A stretch of DNA of 64,000 bases from Xenorhabdus hominickii (GTDB lineage Bacteria > Pseudomonadota > Gammaproteobacteria > Enterobacterales > Enterobacteriaceae), in NCBI RefSeq assembly GCF_002632725.1, contig NZ_NJAI01000003.1, forward strand, positions 1-64,000, given 5' to 3'. Below, one piece after another: positions 16,284-25,118 of the stretch. Under the pieces are notes generated by a model. That model was not told the DNA's origin, made no database searches, and saw nothing but the letters and a program-made list of their open reading frames with translations. Position 1 is the stretch's first letter, and every line of letters begins with the position of its first letter. Made by a program: the position numbers and the translations under genes.

Positions 16284-17102
16284 TCATTTTTTATCTAATT
16301 CCGTGCCTTTGCTTTTAATATGAAAGTAAAGTAATTTTATGCTTGTCGTCAGTTTACAGCCCATAAAGTGTGATAACGAAAATATGCAAACTAATGTCAT
16401 AATAGATATCATAATAAAGAAGAGAATAAGTATATAATTCCATGCGTCAGGTTGTTTTATTAAGATAAAAATGAACATAGTAAAAATAATGATCAATACA
16501 ACTTTGATTGAGGAAAAAGAAGCATCAGCTTCTTTTTTAAGCCATCCCCAAAAATCACCATTAGTCTCTTTCCTTTGTATAGAAAAAAGGCGTAATAACG
16601 TTAACTGTTCTTTAAATGTAAATGTCTTTGTAATGAGCTTTCTTTTTTTGGCATCATTGTCAATATAAACCTTAATGCTCTGTGTATTTAGTGGGGGATA
16701 TGCTTTATTTTCTGATTTTGGTTCAAAAAATATTCTGTTACTTATGCAAAATAAAAATAGTTTTAAACCAATGACATATCCACATCCAATAATTCTGGCT
16801 TTATTTAAAATTGCTAAAAGAGAAAAAGCAAGATAGATTAAAACAGCATAATTGGCGATGTAGTTATAGATTTGTGATTTCGGTGGATCGAAAAAATAAA
16901 ATGTAGCCATAATAATAGGAAGTATTGTTACATTTTTTACCGAGTCTATAAATTCATAGGCTATCCCCTTTAACCAGTTGGTGAAATTATCTCTGGTTTC
17001 ATTCTGAATTAATGTAAAACTCTTGAGCAGGATAATTTGCTCAGTGTAGGTGAATAACCTGATTATCGATTTTCTTATTTTTTTATCGTCAGTAAATCGC
17101 AT
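16284..17102 (-). CDS. Internally duplicated membrane protein, unknown function
   Basis: 272 residues made of two similar halves. Each half begins with a cytosolic segment, FTYTEQIILLKSFTLIQ in the first and FTFKEQLTLLRLFSIQRK in the second. Then come E-T-x-x-x-F-x-x-W-L-K and a pair of membrane segments followed by a short Gly-Cys motif (IGCGYVIGLKL and FMGCKLTTSIKL). About four membrane segments in all. I recognise no family. The gene is very AT-rich, lies alone, and ends near AAAAATGAAATATCG without a strong terminator. A foreign origin is possible. Confidence 0.65.
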   Translation of the reverse strand: MRFTDDKKIRKSIIRLFTYTEQIILLKSFTLIQNETRDNFTNWLKGIAYEFIDSVKNVTILPIIMATFYFFDPPKSQIYNYIANYAVLIYLAFSLLAILNKARIIGCGYVIGLKLFLFCISNRIFFEPKSENKAYPPLNTQSIKVYIDNDAKKRKLITKTFTFKEQLTLLRLFSIQRKETNGDFWGWLKKEADASFSSIKVVLIIIFTMFIFILIKQPDAWNYILILFFIMISIMTLVCIFSLSHFMGCKLTTSIKLLYFHIKSKGTELDKK

Positions 17103-17295
17103 TATTATTCCAATTTTTTTGGTTGTTTGGTAATTTATTCTTTATTCATCCTATTGCAACTGAATCACTCGATGAATGCAGGCTGATGCTAATGAAAGTA
17201 TACTATTAAATTAGATAAAAAAATGTGACTATTATCAGAAAAGAATTAGAGAGCCGAAGCTCCCTAATTATGTATGATGAAAAATCACCGGAAAA

Positions 17296-17616
17296 TTATA
17301 GCCATTTAGCAACGCCACCGTGGCGAGAACAGGCCCCTTTATGGGATTTGCTCTTACTATAAGTACCATCTTTACATTGAGCGGTGTTTGCCCCTTTTTT
17401 CTTGATAGCTTTTTTTCCAGATGATTTTTGTTTTTTGGCTCCTTTGGTGACTTTTTTCTCTAATGAGCCTGCTTTATTTTTTACCTTTTGGACATTGTGT
17501 TCTACTGCTGTTGCTGTTTTTGACGCGGTTTCGGTTGATACCGCAGGTGCTGCAAGTGCTGTACTTGAAAACAACACCAGTAATGCTGCAACTGATAACT
17601 TCAAGCTTTTCATCAT
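17296..17616 (-). CDS. Small secreted Lys-rich protein with DUF3761-like tail
   Basis: About 106 residues starting MMKSLKLSVAALLVLFSSTA, a clean signal peptide cleaved after ALA. AGAGGACAT precedes the ATG at 17616, although the frame is open further upstream. The mature protein has a Lys-rich linker (GAKKQKSSGKKAIKKKG) and a C-terminal AQCKDGTYSKSKSHKGACS, then RHGGVAKWL. This C-D-G-x-Y-S-x-S-x-x-x-x-G-A-C-S-x-H-G-G-V pattern is the DUF3761 motif with two cysteines that could form a disulfide. Members are periplasmic or secreted proteins of unknown function. Confidence 0.7.
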   Translation of the reverse strand: MMKSLKLSVAALLVLFSSTALAAPAVSTETASKTATAVEHNVQKVKNKAGSLEKKVTKGAKKQKSSGKKAIKKKGANTAQCKDGTYSKSKSHKGACSRHGGVAKWL

Positions 17617-18123
17617 ATATGTCCTCTGATTAGAGTACTTAAACCCGAAATCTACTCTTGCAGTTTGGAGTATAGTTTTGAATGTTCTGATTGCAAATTT
17701 AACATAGGTAATATTTATGTTTTGATATTTGGTTATTTTATATTTTCTTTTCAGAACAAATAATTGCATTTTGGGTGACATTAAGGATATATGTTAAAAT
17801 ATGTTTATTTTTAATGAGTTTTGCTATGTAGATATTAAATCTCAGTGCAACCAATAAAGTGGCAACTTAAAAGATGAACTGCCAAGAGTATTAGAGAAAC
17901 TTTTTAAAAAATACAAAGAAAATCAAACGAATATTATGGCTTTTCGCAGCATGGGATCACGCTTATCTTGAGATGAATAGGTTTTAAATAAATACTGAAA
18001 ATCGTATAATATTTGTTATTTTCCATTCTGTTATGCCCAATAAATTTCAAATTGCATTGCAGTTAACAAAAAGGCAACTTGAAAGATAAAGGGTGTATTT
18101 TAATTTAACAATGGGACTACTTA
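17617..18123. other. 507-bp divergent intergenic region
   Basis: Separates the leftward DUF3761-like gene from the rightward TelA gene. It holds a partial palindromic repeat near 17840-17880 (GCAACC...GTGGCAACTTAAAAGATG) and a short ERIC-like element at 18031-18098. Promoters for both genes must lie here, but I cannot place them exactly. Confidence 0.45.
18031..18098. repeat. Short ERIC-like palindromic repeat
   Basis: TTATGCCCAATAAATTTCAA at one end and CAACTTGAAAGATAAAGGGT at the other form an imperfect inverted repeat of about 68 bp. These are the ends of the ERIC-like elements elsewhere in the window with the centre missing. It sits 25 bases before the TelA start. Confidence 0.45.
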
Positions 18124-19227
18124 ATGAATACGGAATCTATGCCTATACCATCATTTGAACGTCAGGTTGGCACCACCCAATTAGCTGAACGCGTTGAGCA
18201 AGAAAAAGTCAATGCACTGGTAGATAAAATTGATATTTTTCAGCCTGCCGCAGTGATTAGTTATGGCGCGAAGCCGATGGGCGAAATTGCTCGTTTTGCT
18301 GATTCTCTGTTAGAGAATGTTCGTTCAAAAGAAGCGGGAGAGGTGGGTAAGAAACTGTCCGATCTGGTTATGTTCGTGCGTGAAAATGGCGTGCTGACTG
18401 ACGAAGAGAAAACCAGTGGTTTTTTGCGTAACCTGCCTTTGATCGGTGGCTTGTTTAAGAAAGCTGAGCGGGCTGTCGTTGACAGAAAAACATTGACGCA
18501 GCAGGTGGATACTATCGGCTCTCACCTTGATCGGGCGATGACCAATTTGGTTCGTGATATTAATATTTTAGATCAGCTCTATACACGCAACCTTAGTTTT
18601 TATAAAGATATCACGCTGTATGTTGAGGCGGGCAAGCAAAAACTTGAGCAAGTAAAAAACGAGCTTCTGCCTGAACTGAGCATGAAAGCTGAAATGTCTA
18701 AGGACATGATGGATGCCCAGAGTGTGAAGGATCTGGTGGAAAATATCACTCGTTTTGAACGCCGTATCCATGATCTGGAATTATCAAAAGCCGTAGCCAT
18801 TCAAACGGCGCCGCAAATTCGTATCGTGCAGAGCAATAACCAGCAGCTTGTGGAAAAGATCCAAAGCAGCATTATGACAACTTTGCCTATCTGGAAGAGT
18901 CAGCTGGTACTGCAATCGTCGTTAGAAGCACAAGGCAAGGCGGCTAAATTACAGAAAGAAGTTAGTGATACCACAAATGAATTGTTGCGCAGAAATGCGG
19001 AAATGTTGCAGCAAAATAGCATCGCAACAGCAACAGAAGTTGAACGTTCCATTATTGACGTGGAAACATTGCGTGATGTGCAGAACCGTCTGGTCAGCAC
19101 GATTGAAGACACCATGCGCATTGCTTCTGACGCGAAAACGAAACGTGCTCAGGTTGAAGTTGAATTGGCTAATATGGAAGAAAACCTGCGTCAGCGCTTG
19201 AGTGCCGCAGTGACGAAATATCAGTAA
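18124..19227 (+). CDS. TelA-family toxic anion resistance protein
   Basis: 367 residues, largely helical and coiled coil, with the family motifs YGAKPMGEIARFADSLL, GLFKKAERAV (around a conserved LIGGLFKK) and TAPQIRIVQSNNQQLVEKIQ. This is the TelA/KlaA family (toxic anion resistance), named for plasmid tellurite resistance, whose biochemical role is unknown. The next gene is XpaC-like, the usual partner, and a hairpin lies between them. It is not part of the Ter locus 7 kb downstream, though both belong to tellurite/stress-related families. Confidence 0.8.
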   Translation: MNTESMPIPSFERQVGTTQLAERVEQEKVNALVDKIDIFQPAAVISYGAKPMGEIARFADSLLENVRSKEAGEVGKKLSDLVMFVRENGVLTDEEKTSGFLRNLPLIGGLFKKAERAVVDRKTLTQQVDTIGSHLDRAMTNLVRDINILDQLYTRNLSFYKDITLYVEAGKQKLEQVKNELLPELSMKAEMSKDMMDAQSVKDLVENITRFERRIHDLELSKAVAIQTAPQIRIVQSNNQQLVEKIQSSIMTTLPIWKSQLVLQSSLEAQGKAAKLQKEVSDTTNELLRRNAEMLQQNSIATATEVERSIIDVETLRDVQNRLVSTIEDTMRIASDAKTKRAQVEVELANMEENLRQRLSAAVTKYQ

Positions 19228-19250
19228 TCTGCTGTTTCATCTGTTGTGTA

Positions 19251-19281
19251 TAGACACATCCTATTCCGTGGGATGTGTCTA
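19251..19281 (+). terminator. Hairpin between telA-like and xpaC-like genes
   Basis: TAGACACATCC / GGATGTGTCTA perfect 11-base stem with a nine-base loop, 24 bases after the TelA stop. The run of T is missing, so it may attenuate or stabilise the mRNA and not fully terminate it. Confidence 0.5.
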
Positions 19282-19310
19282 TGATTTGCTGATTATACTG
19301 CTTATAAGGA

Positions 19311-20348
19311 ATGAGCTTTATTGTGGATATGATAAAAGCATTTTTTTGGCGCCTGTTATTTCATGGTATAGGGATTTTTACGGGGTTTATTGTCTGTGCC
19401 CTGACCATTAACCTTCAATGGAAACCTTGGGGAAGCGATCACTCCCCTATAGCTGAATCACTGATATTCTTTTCTAACTATGTTGGTATGGTGGCACTTT
19501 GGGCTCCCCAGAGAGAGAAATGCACAAGAGCTATGCAATATTTTGTCGTCGTATTGATGCTGATATTGTGCTGGTTTGCAGACTTGTTGCCTGTATTTGT
19601 TCTACTGGCAGGGTTTGCAATGTTGCTTATCAAGGTGATTGGGCAACGGAAGGTGACTGGTGGGCGATTCCTTCTGCTGGTGATAGTCTGTATTCATGTT
19701 GTCTCCCTACTGGCATATGACCTCAAGCCATTTCCCACGTGGTTCTGTATCACTTATGTCGTGTTAGTCATCTTGTTGGGCTGTGCTGAACGTACAGAAT
19801 CCAGTGAAGATAAACAGAAAGAGGAAAAGCTGGCAGGTAAAACACCTGATAAAAGTGGAGCAGGATTCAAGGACGCAAGTAGAAATAAAAATGCATCGGA
19901 GACAGTTAAAATGCCGAGCGAAGAGGAAGTGACATCGGGTGCTTTCAGCGAATATTATCAGCAACTAACCACGATTATGGCATATCAGTCTGCTGTTCCA
20001 CGGGATATTTGGCCTCATCTGAACAAAATTGAAGAAAAAACCCGTGCTATTATCGCTTGTATGAAAGAGGATGAAAGAGACGTTCCGCATGGGACTGCGT
20101 TCTTGAGCCGTTATTTGCCGATGATTAAAAGTGCGCTGGAATCTTTGGCATTACTGAAACAGCATCAAGCCAGCAGTTCGCAATTTCAGGAAGCCAAATT
20201 GTTAACCGTTCAGAGTTTGCAGGATATGGGCTTGGCATTCAGTGAAATGCACCAGAAGTTGTTGGATAACAATTTTGATGATTTGGTGGCTGATTTGAAA
20301 TCGATGACTCAGTTAGTGCGTGCTCAGGGTTTTGATGTGAAACAATGA
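19311..20348 (+). CDS. XpaC-like membrane protein
   Basis: 345 residues. Four or five N-terminal membrane segments (to about residue 155), a charged low-complexity linker (KQKEEKLAGKTPDKSGAGFK), then a helical domain with EYYQQLTTIMAYQSAVPRDI and ARAI-type helices. This is the layout of the XpaC family (5-bromo-4-chloroindolyl phosphate hydrolysis protein), commonly encoded beside TelA. Function is unknown. The start is uncertain: the ATG at 19311 has AAGGA only three bases away, and a GTG at 19323 is an alternative. Confidence 0.65.
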   Translation: MSFIVDMIKAFFWRLLFHGIGIFTGFIVCALTINLQWKPWGSDHSPIAESLIFFSNYVGMVALWAPQREKCTRAMQYFVVVLMLILCWFADLLPVFVLLAGFAMLLIKVIGQRKVTGGRFLLLVIVCIHVVSLLAYDLKPFPTWFCITYVVLVILLGCAERTESSEDKQKEEKLAGKTPDKSGAGFKDASRNKNASETVKMPSEEEVTSGAFSEYYQQLTTIMAYQSAVPRDIWPHLNKIEEKTRAIIACMKEDERDVPHGTAFLSRYLPMIKSALESLALLKQHQASSSQFQEAKLLTVQSLQDMGLAFSEMHQKLLDNNFDDLVADLKSMTQLVRAQGFDVKQ

Positions 20349-20364
20349 TTCGGAGAATGCGGTT

Positions 20365-21110
20365 GTGCAAAAAGTGACGATCATTACAGGCGGTTCCCGT
20401 GGCATAGGTAAAGCCACGGCGCTTTGCTTGGCAAAATAAGGGCATCATATCTGCATTGGCTATCGTAGCCGTAAAGATAAAGTTGATGAAGTTGTGAATA
20501 TAATCCGATCTTTTGGGCGGTCTGCCATTGCGATTCAGGTGGATATCGCGGATGAAAACAGGTAGTGGCTTTGTTCCAGCGGACGGAACAAGAATTGGGG
20601 TATGTTTCTGGATTAGTGAACAATGCCGGAATATTAAAACCCCAAGCCACTATCGAGCAGTTGACGGCAGAACGGCTAAACGAAATTTTCGCAACGAATG
20701 TCACGGGATATTTTCTCTGTGCGCGTGAAGCTGTCAAAAGAATGGCTTTTCGTCATGGCGGGCAAGGCGGAGGGATCGTCAATGTTTCGTCAGCCGCAGC
20801 CAGATTGGGCTCTCCCCATGAATATGTTGACTATGCGGCATCGAAAGGTGCCATTGATACGATGACAATCGGGCTGGCACAAGAAGTGGCTGCACAAGGA
20901 ATTCGGGTAAATGCTGTGCGCCCTGGATTTATTTATACTGAAATGCACGCTGCTGGTGGAGAGCCTGAACGGGTTGACCGAATCAAAGATTCTCTGCCAA
21001 TGAAACGGGGTGGCCAGCCGGAAGAAGTGGCTCAGGCTATTGCGTGGCTGCTGTCTGATGAATCGTCTTATGTTACGGGTAATTTTATTGACTTGGCAGG
21101 AGGAAAGTAA
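20365..21110 (+). pseudogene. Short-chain dehydrogenase/reductase pseudogene
   Basis: From the GTG at 20365 the frame reads VQKVTIITGGSRGIGKATAL, a classical SDR NAD(P) site, but TAA at 20437-20439 replaces the usual Gln codon in LAKQG. Reading resumes in the same frame to QVDIADEN and shifts near 20557-20562. One lost base would restore DENQVVALFQRTEQELG and then the intact rest: VNNAGIL, the catalytic YAASKG (YxxxK) and the C-terminal NFIDLAGGK. It resembles YgfF-type oxidoreductases. The remaining 181-codon frame lacks the cofactor site, so the gene is almost certainly dead. Confidence 0.8.
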
Positions 21111-21285
21111 ATGCGATGATGAGTTTTAATCGGCTACGTTTAATGAAATGATCCGAAATCTTTGGAAACACTAAAAGCCGGAATTCCTTTCAAGATTTTG
21201 CCGGCTCATTAATGAACACGAATTTTTGGTCAATGTGTTTTTTTTAAACAATATATGATTTTGGGCAAAGTATTAGATTATCGGT

Positions 21286-21636
21286 TCAGGCCAGTAATTC
21301 CATTAATTTGGGTTTAAGGATAATCTTGCCTGGCTCCATTTCAATGTTAATAGGCTGTTCCACCAAATTACTGCTCGTTAGCCAATCCCCTGCAATATAA
21401 AGTTCGCCATTTTCGCGAATGTTGTCGATCCCTTCGTATGGATTATTTTCGATTTCATTGATCAAGCTGACCAGATCTGTGTTGGGATCAATGAGAGATA
21501 TAATGACGCCATTGGAAAATTGTGAGATATGAAATAACTCATTCGCGGTAAATCCAGCATCGCTGAGTGTGCTGCCATTTAGTATTAATTCTGGGATATC
21601 AATGTCAGTATGGCGAAATGAAACATGAAGGCTCAT
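21286..21636 (-). CDS. SymE-like hypothetical protein with two similar halves
   Basis: 116 residues, AAGGAA seven bases before the ATG. Two short segments share a pattern of the SymE/AbrB swapped-hairpin type: ELILNGSTLSDAGFTANELF with GVIISLI, and ELYIAGDWLTSSNLVEQPIN with GKIILKP. SymE is an SOS-induced AbrB-fold toxin in E. coli, usually with a single copy of x-G-x-W-L-x-x-A-G-F. The resemblance here is weak and I do not assign the function. It is monocistronic, leftward and acidic. Confidence 0.5.
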   Translation of the reverse strand: MSLHVSFRHTDIDIPELILNGSTLSDAGFTANELFHISQFSNGVIISLIDPNTDLVSLINEIENNPYEGIDNIRENGELYIAGDWLTSSNLVEQPINIEMEPGKIILKPKLMELLA

Positions 21637-22323
21637 TTGTACGTTCCTTGTGTTATTGGGGGATACGGCGATACTTTATCAGCACTTTGCCCGTACTGCA
21701 CCGCGAATTTATACGTGTTTTCATTTGTACCGCATTCATTGCTTAATAATCGGCATCCACCCTAGCGTTTAGTTGACTAACATGCTATCGACAATGTTGC
21801 TCTTTGCGAAGCGACGCGCAAAAAATTACTGGATATTTCCATTTTGAAATAGCTTGTTAAAATTCGATCACATAATAGTTTTGTAAATAGCGATGATAAA
21901 TGTAAATGGCTACCCTAAGATTGATGGTTATTTTTATTTAGTATTCGTTATAGTAGTTTATTACAAGTTTAATTAAATAAGCATTATATTTAATTGTACC
22001 TTTATCTTATTATTTTATAGATATTGTTTTTTATGGTTTACTATTATTTAAAAATTACATAGACAGAAATATTTTATTATTGTATAAGTATTCCTTTAGG
22101 TATTAATATCGTATGGGTTTAATGTATGAGTCTTGAGTTAATGTTGTACAAATGCTTTTTTCAAGTGCATTCTAATCTTATCAATCGAATATTGAAGCCT
22201 GCTCCTATCTAATCACAGATTTCCATTTTGAAAAAAACTATTTTTTAAAGTCTGGCATTTAAGCGTTTTTTCTTAATGCTGTGTGGATCATTTTATTTTT
22301 TATCTCTAAATAGGAATATTAAG
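21637..22323. other. 687-bp AT-rich leader region of tnaA
   Basis: Very AT-rich. It should hold the tnaA promoter (catabolite-sensitive in other species) and possibly a leader peptide gene. TGTAAATAGCGATGATAAAT near 21890 contains half of a TyrR- or CRP-like motif but no full palindrome I would call. The tiny frame 22141-22212 is described separately. No other gene is visible. Confidence 0.4.
22141..22212 (+). CDS. Possible tna leader peptide (unproven)
   Basis: A 23-codon frame (MLYKCFFQVHSNLINRILKP, then API) lies about 110 bases before tnaA, where tnaC is found in E. coli and Proteus. TnaC regulation needs a W-F-N-I-D motif and a C-terminal Pro. Here FFQVH would take the place of WFNID, there is no Trp, and Pro residues are near the end. 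The Shine-Dalgarno is poor. It may be a diverged leader or chance. Confidence 0.2.
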   Translation: MLYKCFFQVHSNLINRILKPAPI

Positions 22324-23730
22324 ATGAAGCGTATTCCAGAACCCTTCCGCATTAAAATGGTAGAAAATATTCGTATGACAAACCGTGCTGAACGTGAAAC
22401 AGCATTGGAAACTGCGGGGTATAATCCATTTTTGCTCTCTTCTGATATGGTTTATATTGACCTGCTAACTGACTCTGGCACTGGGGCTATGAGTAATCAA
22501 CAGTGGGCAGGTATGATGATGGGAGATGAAGCTTATGCGGGATCTCGCAATTATTATAATTTGGTGGATAAAGTTAAGGAGTTGATCGGATACGAATACA
22601 CGATCCCTACTCATCAAGGCCGTGGTGCAGAGCAGATTTTATTTCCTACCCTGATTGCCAGAAAAAAACTAAAAGGCGGAGCTAAAAACCCCGTATTCAT
22701 TTCTAATTTTCACTTTGATACAACAATGGCACATGTGGAATTAAACGGTGCCAAGGCTATCAATGTCGTCACAAATAAAGCCTTTGATACGGGCCATTAT
22801 TACGATTGGAAAGGTAACTTTGATATTGAAGTCCTTAACAAGACGATTAAAGAAAATGGTGCGGATAATGTTGTTGCCATTATAACGACAGTCACTTGCA
22901 ATAGTACGGGAGGGCAGCCGGTTTCGCTTGCTAATATGAAAGCGGTATATGAAATAGCGAAGCAACATGATATTCCCGTCGTGATTGATTCAGCACGTTT
23001 TTGTGAAAATGCCTGGTTTATTAAGCAGAGAGAAAAGGGTTACGCAGATAAATCTATCAAAGAGATCGTCAAAGAAATGTACCAATATGGCGATATGCTG
23101 ACGATGTCTGCAAAAAAAGATCCAATGGTGAATATCGGTGGTCTTTGCTGTTTTCGTGATGATGAGGAGTTGTTTAATGAAACACGGATCCGCTGCATTC
23201 CTCTCGAAGGGTTCGTGACTTATGGCGGGCTTGCTGGGCGTGATATGGAGGCACTGGCGATTGGTCTCGAAGAAGGGATGGATGAAGACTTTTTATCTTA
23301 CCGCATTAATCAGGTGACCTATTTAGGGGAACAACTTAAGCAAGCGGGAATACCTATTCAGTACCCGATCGGGGGACATGCTGTCTTTGTTGATGCTAAA
23401 TTGTTCCTGCCCCATATTCCCAGTGATCAATTTCCAGCGCATGCGTTGAATAATGAATTATACTTGGAAGCGGGTATCAGAAGTGTGGAAATTGGCTCTT
23501 TATTATTGGGGCGTGATCCACTGACAGGCCAACAAAAAGAATCACCGATGGAGCTATTGAGACTGGCGATCCCTCGTCGTGTGTATACCAATGATCATAT
23601 GGATTATATCGTCGATGCTTTTATTGCCTTAAAGCAGCGCGTGGCTGATATCAAGGGCTTAACTTTTACTTATGAACCACCGATATTACGCCATTTTATG
23701 GCTAAACTAAAACCCATCACAGAGAAGTGA
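22324..23730 (+). CDS. tnaA: Tryptophanase TnaA (Proteus vulgaris type)
   Basis: 468 residues starting [17 protein letters not shown], with AGGAAT upstream. It aligns closely with P. vulgaris tryptophanase from end to end: [41 protein letters not shown] with the PLP lysine near residue 265, and [14 protein letters not shown]. Tyrosine phenol-lyase is the close relative, but the segment [14 protein letters not shown] has the tryptophanase V-E-I-G where phenol-lyases carry an Arg (M-E-R-G). It cleaves L-tryptophan to indole, pyruvate and ammonia with PLP and K+, in the cytoplasm. No tnaB permease follows, so uptake must depend on another transporter. Confidence 0.9.
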   Translation: MKRIPEPFRIKMVENIRMTNRAERETALETAGYNPFLLSSDMVYIDLLTDSGTGAMSNQQWAGMMMGDEAYAGSRNYYNLVDKVKELIGYEYTIPTHQGRGAEQILFPTLIARKKLKGGAKNPVFISNFHFDTTMAHVELNGAKAINVVTNKAFDTGHYYDWKGNFDIEVLNKTIKENGADNVVAIITTVTCNSTGGQPVSLANMKAVYEIAKQHDIPVVIDSARFCENAWFIKQREKGYADKSIKEIVKEMYQYGDMLTMSAKKDPMVNIGGLCCFRDDEELFNETRIRCIPLEGFVTYGGLAGRDMEALAIGLEEGMDEDFLSYRINQVTYLGEQLKQAGIPIQYPIGGHAVFVDAKLFLPHIPSDQFPAHALNNELYLEAGIRSVEIGSLLLGRDPLTGQQKESPMELLRLAIPRRVYTNDHMDYIVDAFIALKQRVADIKGLTFTYEPPILRHFMAKLKPITEK

Positions 23731-24491
23731 TAATCAGAGAGTGAGTTTTTTGATTCTATTCCCACTTTCACTAAGTCAGAAGTGAAGATTATCAGCATCT
23801 TATAAAATGGAATGCCACTAATAAAGCTATATCTAACAGATAGATATGGCTTCTTCGATAGAAAGAGATCGCACCACTTCTTTCACCCCAGTCATAATAG
23901 TTAGCTATATGACTGGGGAATTCGTTCTCAAGACATAAGCGCTGCAACTCGAAATCTATTGGGTATGTATCAAATAGATTGTCATATTTATGACATAAAT
24001 CTGTCATGCAATTATTATTCGCCATTTATCTAATATTACATTTTATTCATTATCAATGTGTCGTGCGATATAAAAATTAAATTTTTTACTTCTTAGTATA
24101 TTGGTAACTAAAAATAGTATCTTGGTAACCAAAAACAATTGATTGCTTATATTATTTATCGCATTATCTCATGAGGTGGAATGTGTTTTCACAGTGTTTG
24201 GACTTGTTGTCTGACAATAAAAAAGATAGTTTTTCTGTATAGCGCATTCTATTTATATAAGGTTTTTGTATTTTTTTGTTATTGGAAAATTAAGATGATT
24301 TTTAGTTTGTGTAAAAATAATTTTATAATTTGTTATTTGTATCAATTGGTTATATTAAGAAAAATGTTATTGGTGATCCGGTTGGAAATATTTTCATTTT
24401 TTACGGGAATGATTTATTCAAAAAGTTTCCTATCCATGAATGATTTTAATTATAAGAGACAATAACCAACTACCACAGAGAGTAATTCATT
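23731..24491. other. 760-bp gene-poor region between tnaA and the recombinase
   Basis: It holds a weak hairpin at 23824-23852 (AAGCTATATCTA / TAGATATGGCTT, no long T run), an ERIC-like fragment ending near 23967, and about 450 bases of very AT-rich DNA up to the recombinase. Open frames at 23792-24025 and 24181-24465 do not look like proteins. The recombinase promoter must lie near 24350-24470. Confidence 0.45.
23885..23967. repeat. ERIC-like palindromic repeat fragment
   Basis: CCCCAGTCAT and ATGACTGGGG form an internal palindrome. The right part, ACATAAGCGCTGCAACTCG then AAATCTATTGGGTAT, is the reverse complement of the left end of the element at 44186. The opposite end is not recognisable, so the copy is truncated or diverged. 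Confidence 0.5.
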
Positions 24492-25118
24492 ATGCTAAAA
24501 CGTAAATATTTAACTAATTCTGAGATTGAGCAACTATTGGCTGAATTAGAAAATGGTGCCAATGCAGAACGTAATATCTGTATGCTTTTTATGGGCTTTA
24601 TTCACGGTTTTCGTGTTTCTGAGCTATTGAGGTTACGGATGTCTGATGTGGATCTGCGTGACCGGAGTTTGAGTGTTAATCGTTTGAAAAATGGTTTTTC
24701 GACTATTCACCCTATGGTTTTACGTGAAATTCAATTATTGCGTAAGTGGATGACTATACGTAAAAAATTTGAAAAATTTGGTAAAAGTGAATGGCTGTTT
24801 ATCTCCCGATCCGGGGAACCTTTGTCACGGCAGCAATTTTATAAAATTATCAGGAGCACCAGCATCAAGGCAGAAATTGCGATTTGCGCGAATCCGCACA
24901 TGTTGCGTCATTCGTGTGGTTATGCGTTAGCGGATAATGGTGTCGATACTCGATTGATTCAAGACTATTTAGGCCATCGCAATATTCGTCATACCGTCAG
25001 GTACACCGCGAGTAATGCTGGTCGCTTTGATGGAATTTGGCGAGCAAGAGGGAAGCGAAAAAGGGTTACATTTAGTACCAAACTGTTAACTGATGATGTT
25101 TCTCCGTTTGCAAGCTAA
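24492..25118 (+). CDS. FimB/MrpI-type tyrosine site-specific recombinase
   Basis: 208 residues, the size of the FimB/FimE/MrpI subfamily, which lacks the N-terminal arm-binding domain. Catalytic residues are Arg41 (HGFRVSEL), His136-x-x-Arg139-His140 (PHMLRHSCG), His162 (LGHRNI) and Tyr171 (VRYTA). Such enzymes invert a promoter segment between short inverted repeats to switch fimbriae on and off. An inverted repeat pair lies right here: the left arm (25068-25090) is inside the last codons of this gene and the right arm is at 25353-25375. No fimbrial gene follows; the next gene is terD in opposite orientation. Inversion would replace the last residues LTDDVSPFAS by STSID. Confidence 0.85.
   Translation: MLKRKYLTNSEIEQLLAELENGANAERNICMLFMGFIHGFRVSELLRLRMSDVDLRDRSLSVNRLKNGFSTIHPMVLREIQLLRKWMTIRKKFEKFGKSEWLFISRSGEPLSRQQFYKIIRSTSIKAEIAICANPHMLRHSCGYALADNGVDTRLIQDYLGHRNIRHTVRYTASNAGRFDGIWRARGKRKRVTFSTKLLTDDVSPFAS

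Noticed and set aside
22324..23730. Tyrosine phenol-lyase as the identity of the PLP enzyme
   Set aside because: The V-E-I-G segment and overall closeness to Proteus tryptophanase favour tnaA; phenol-lyases have an Arg at that position.
23792..24025. Minus-strand open frame of 77 codons
   Set aside because: Most of it is the ERIC-like fragment translated; other copies of the repeat would give similar peptides. No ribosome binding site.
24181..24465. Plus-strand open frame of 94 codons before the recombinase
   Set aside because: Phe/Leu/Ile/Tyr/Lys-rich product as expected from very AT-rich noncoding DNA; no motif and weak start.
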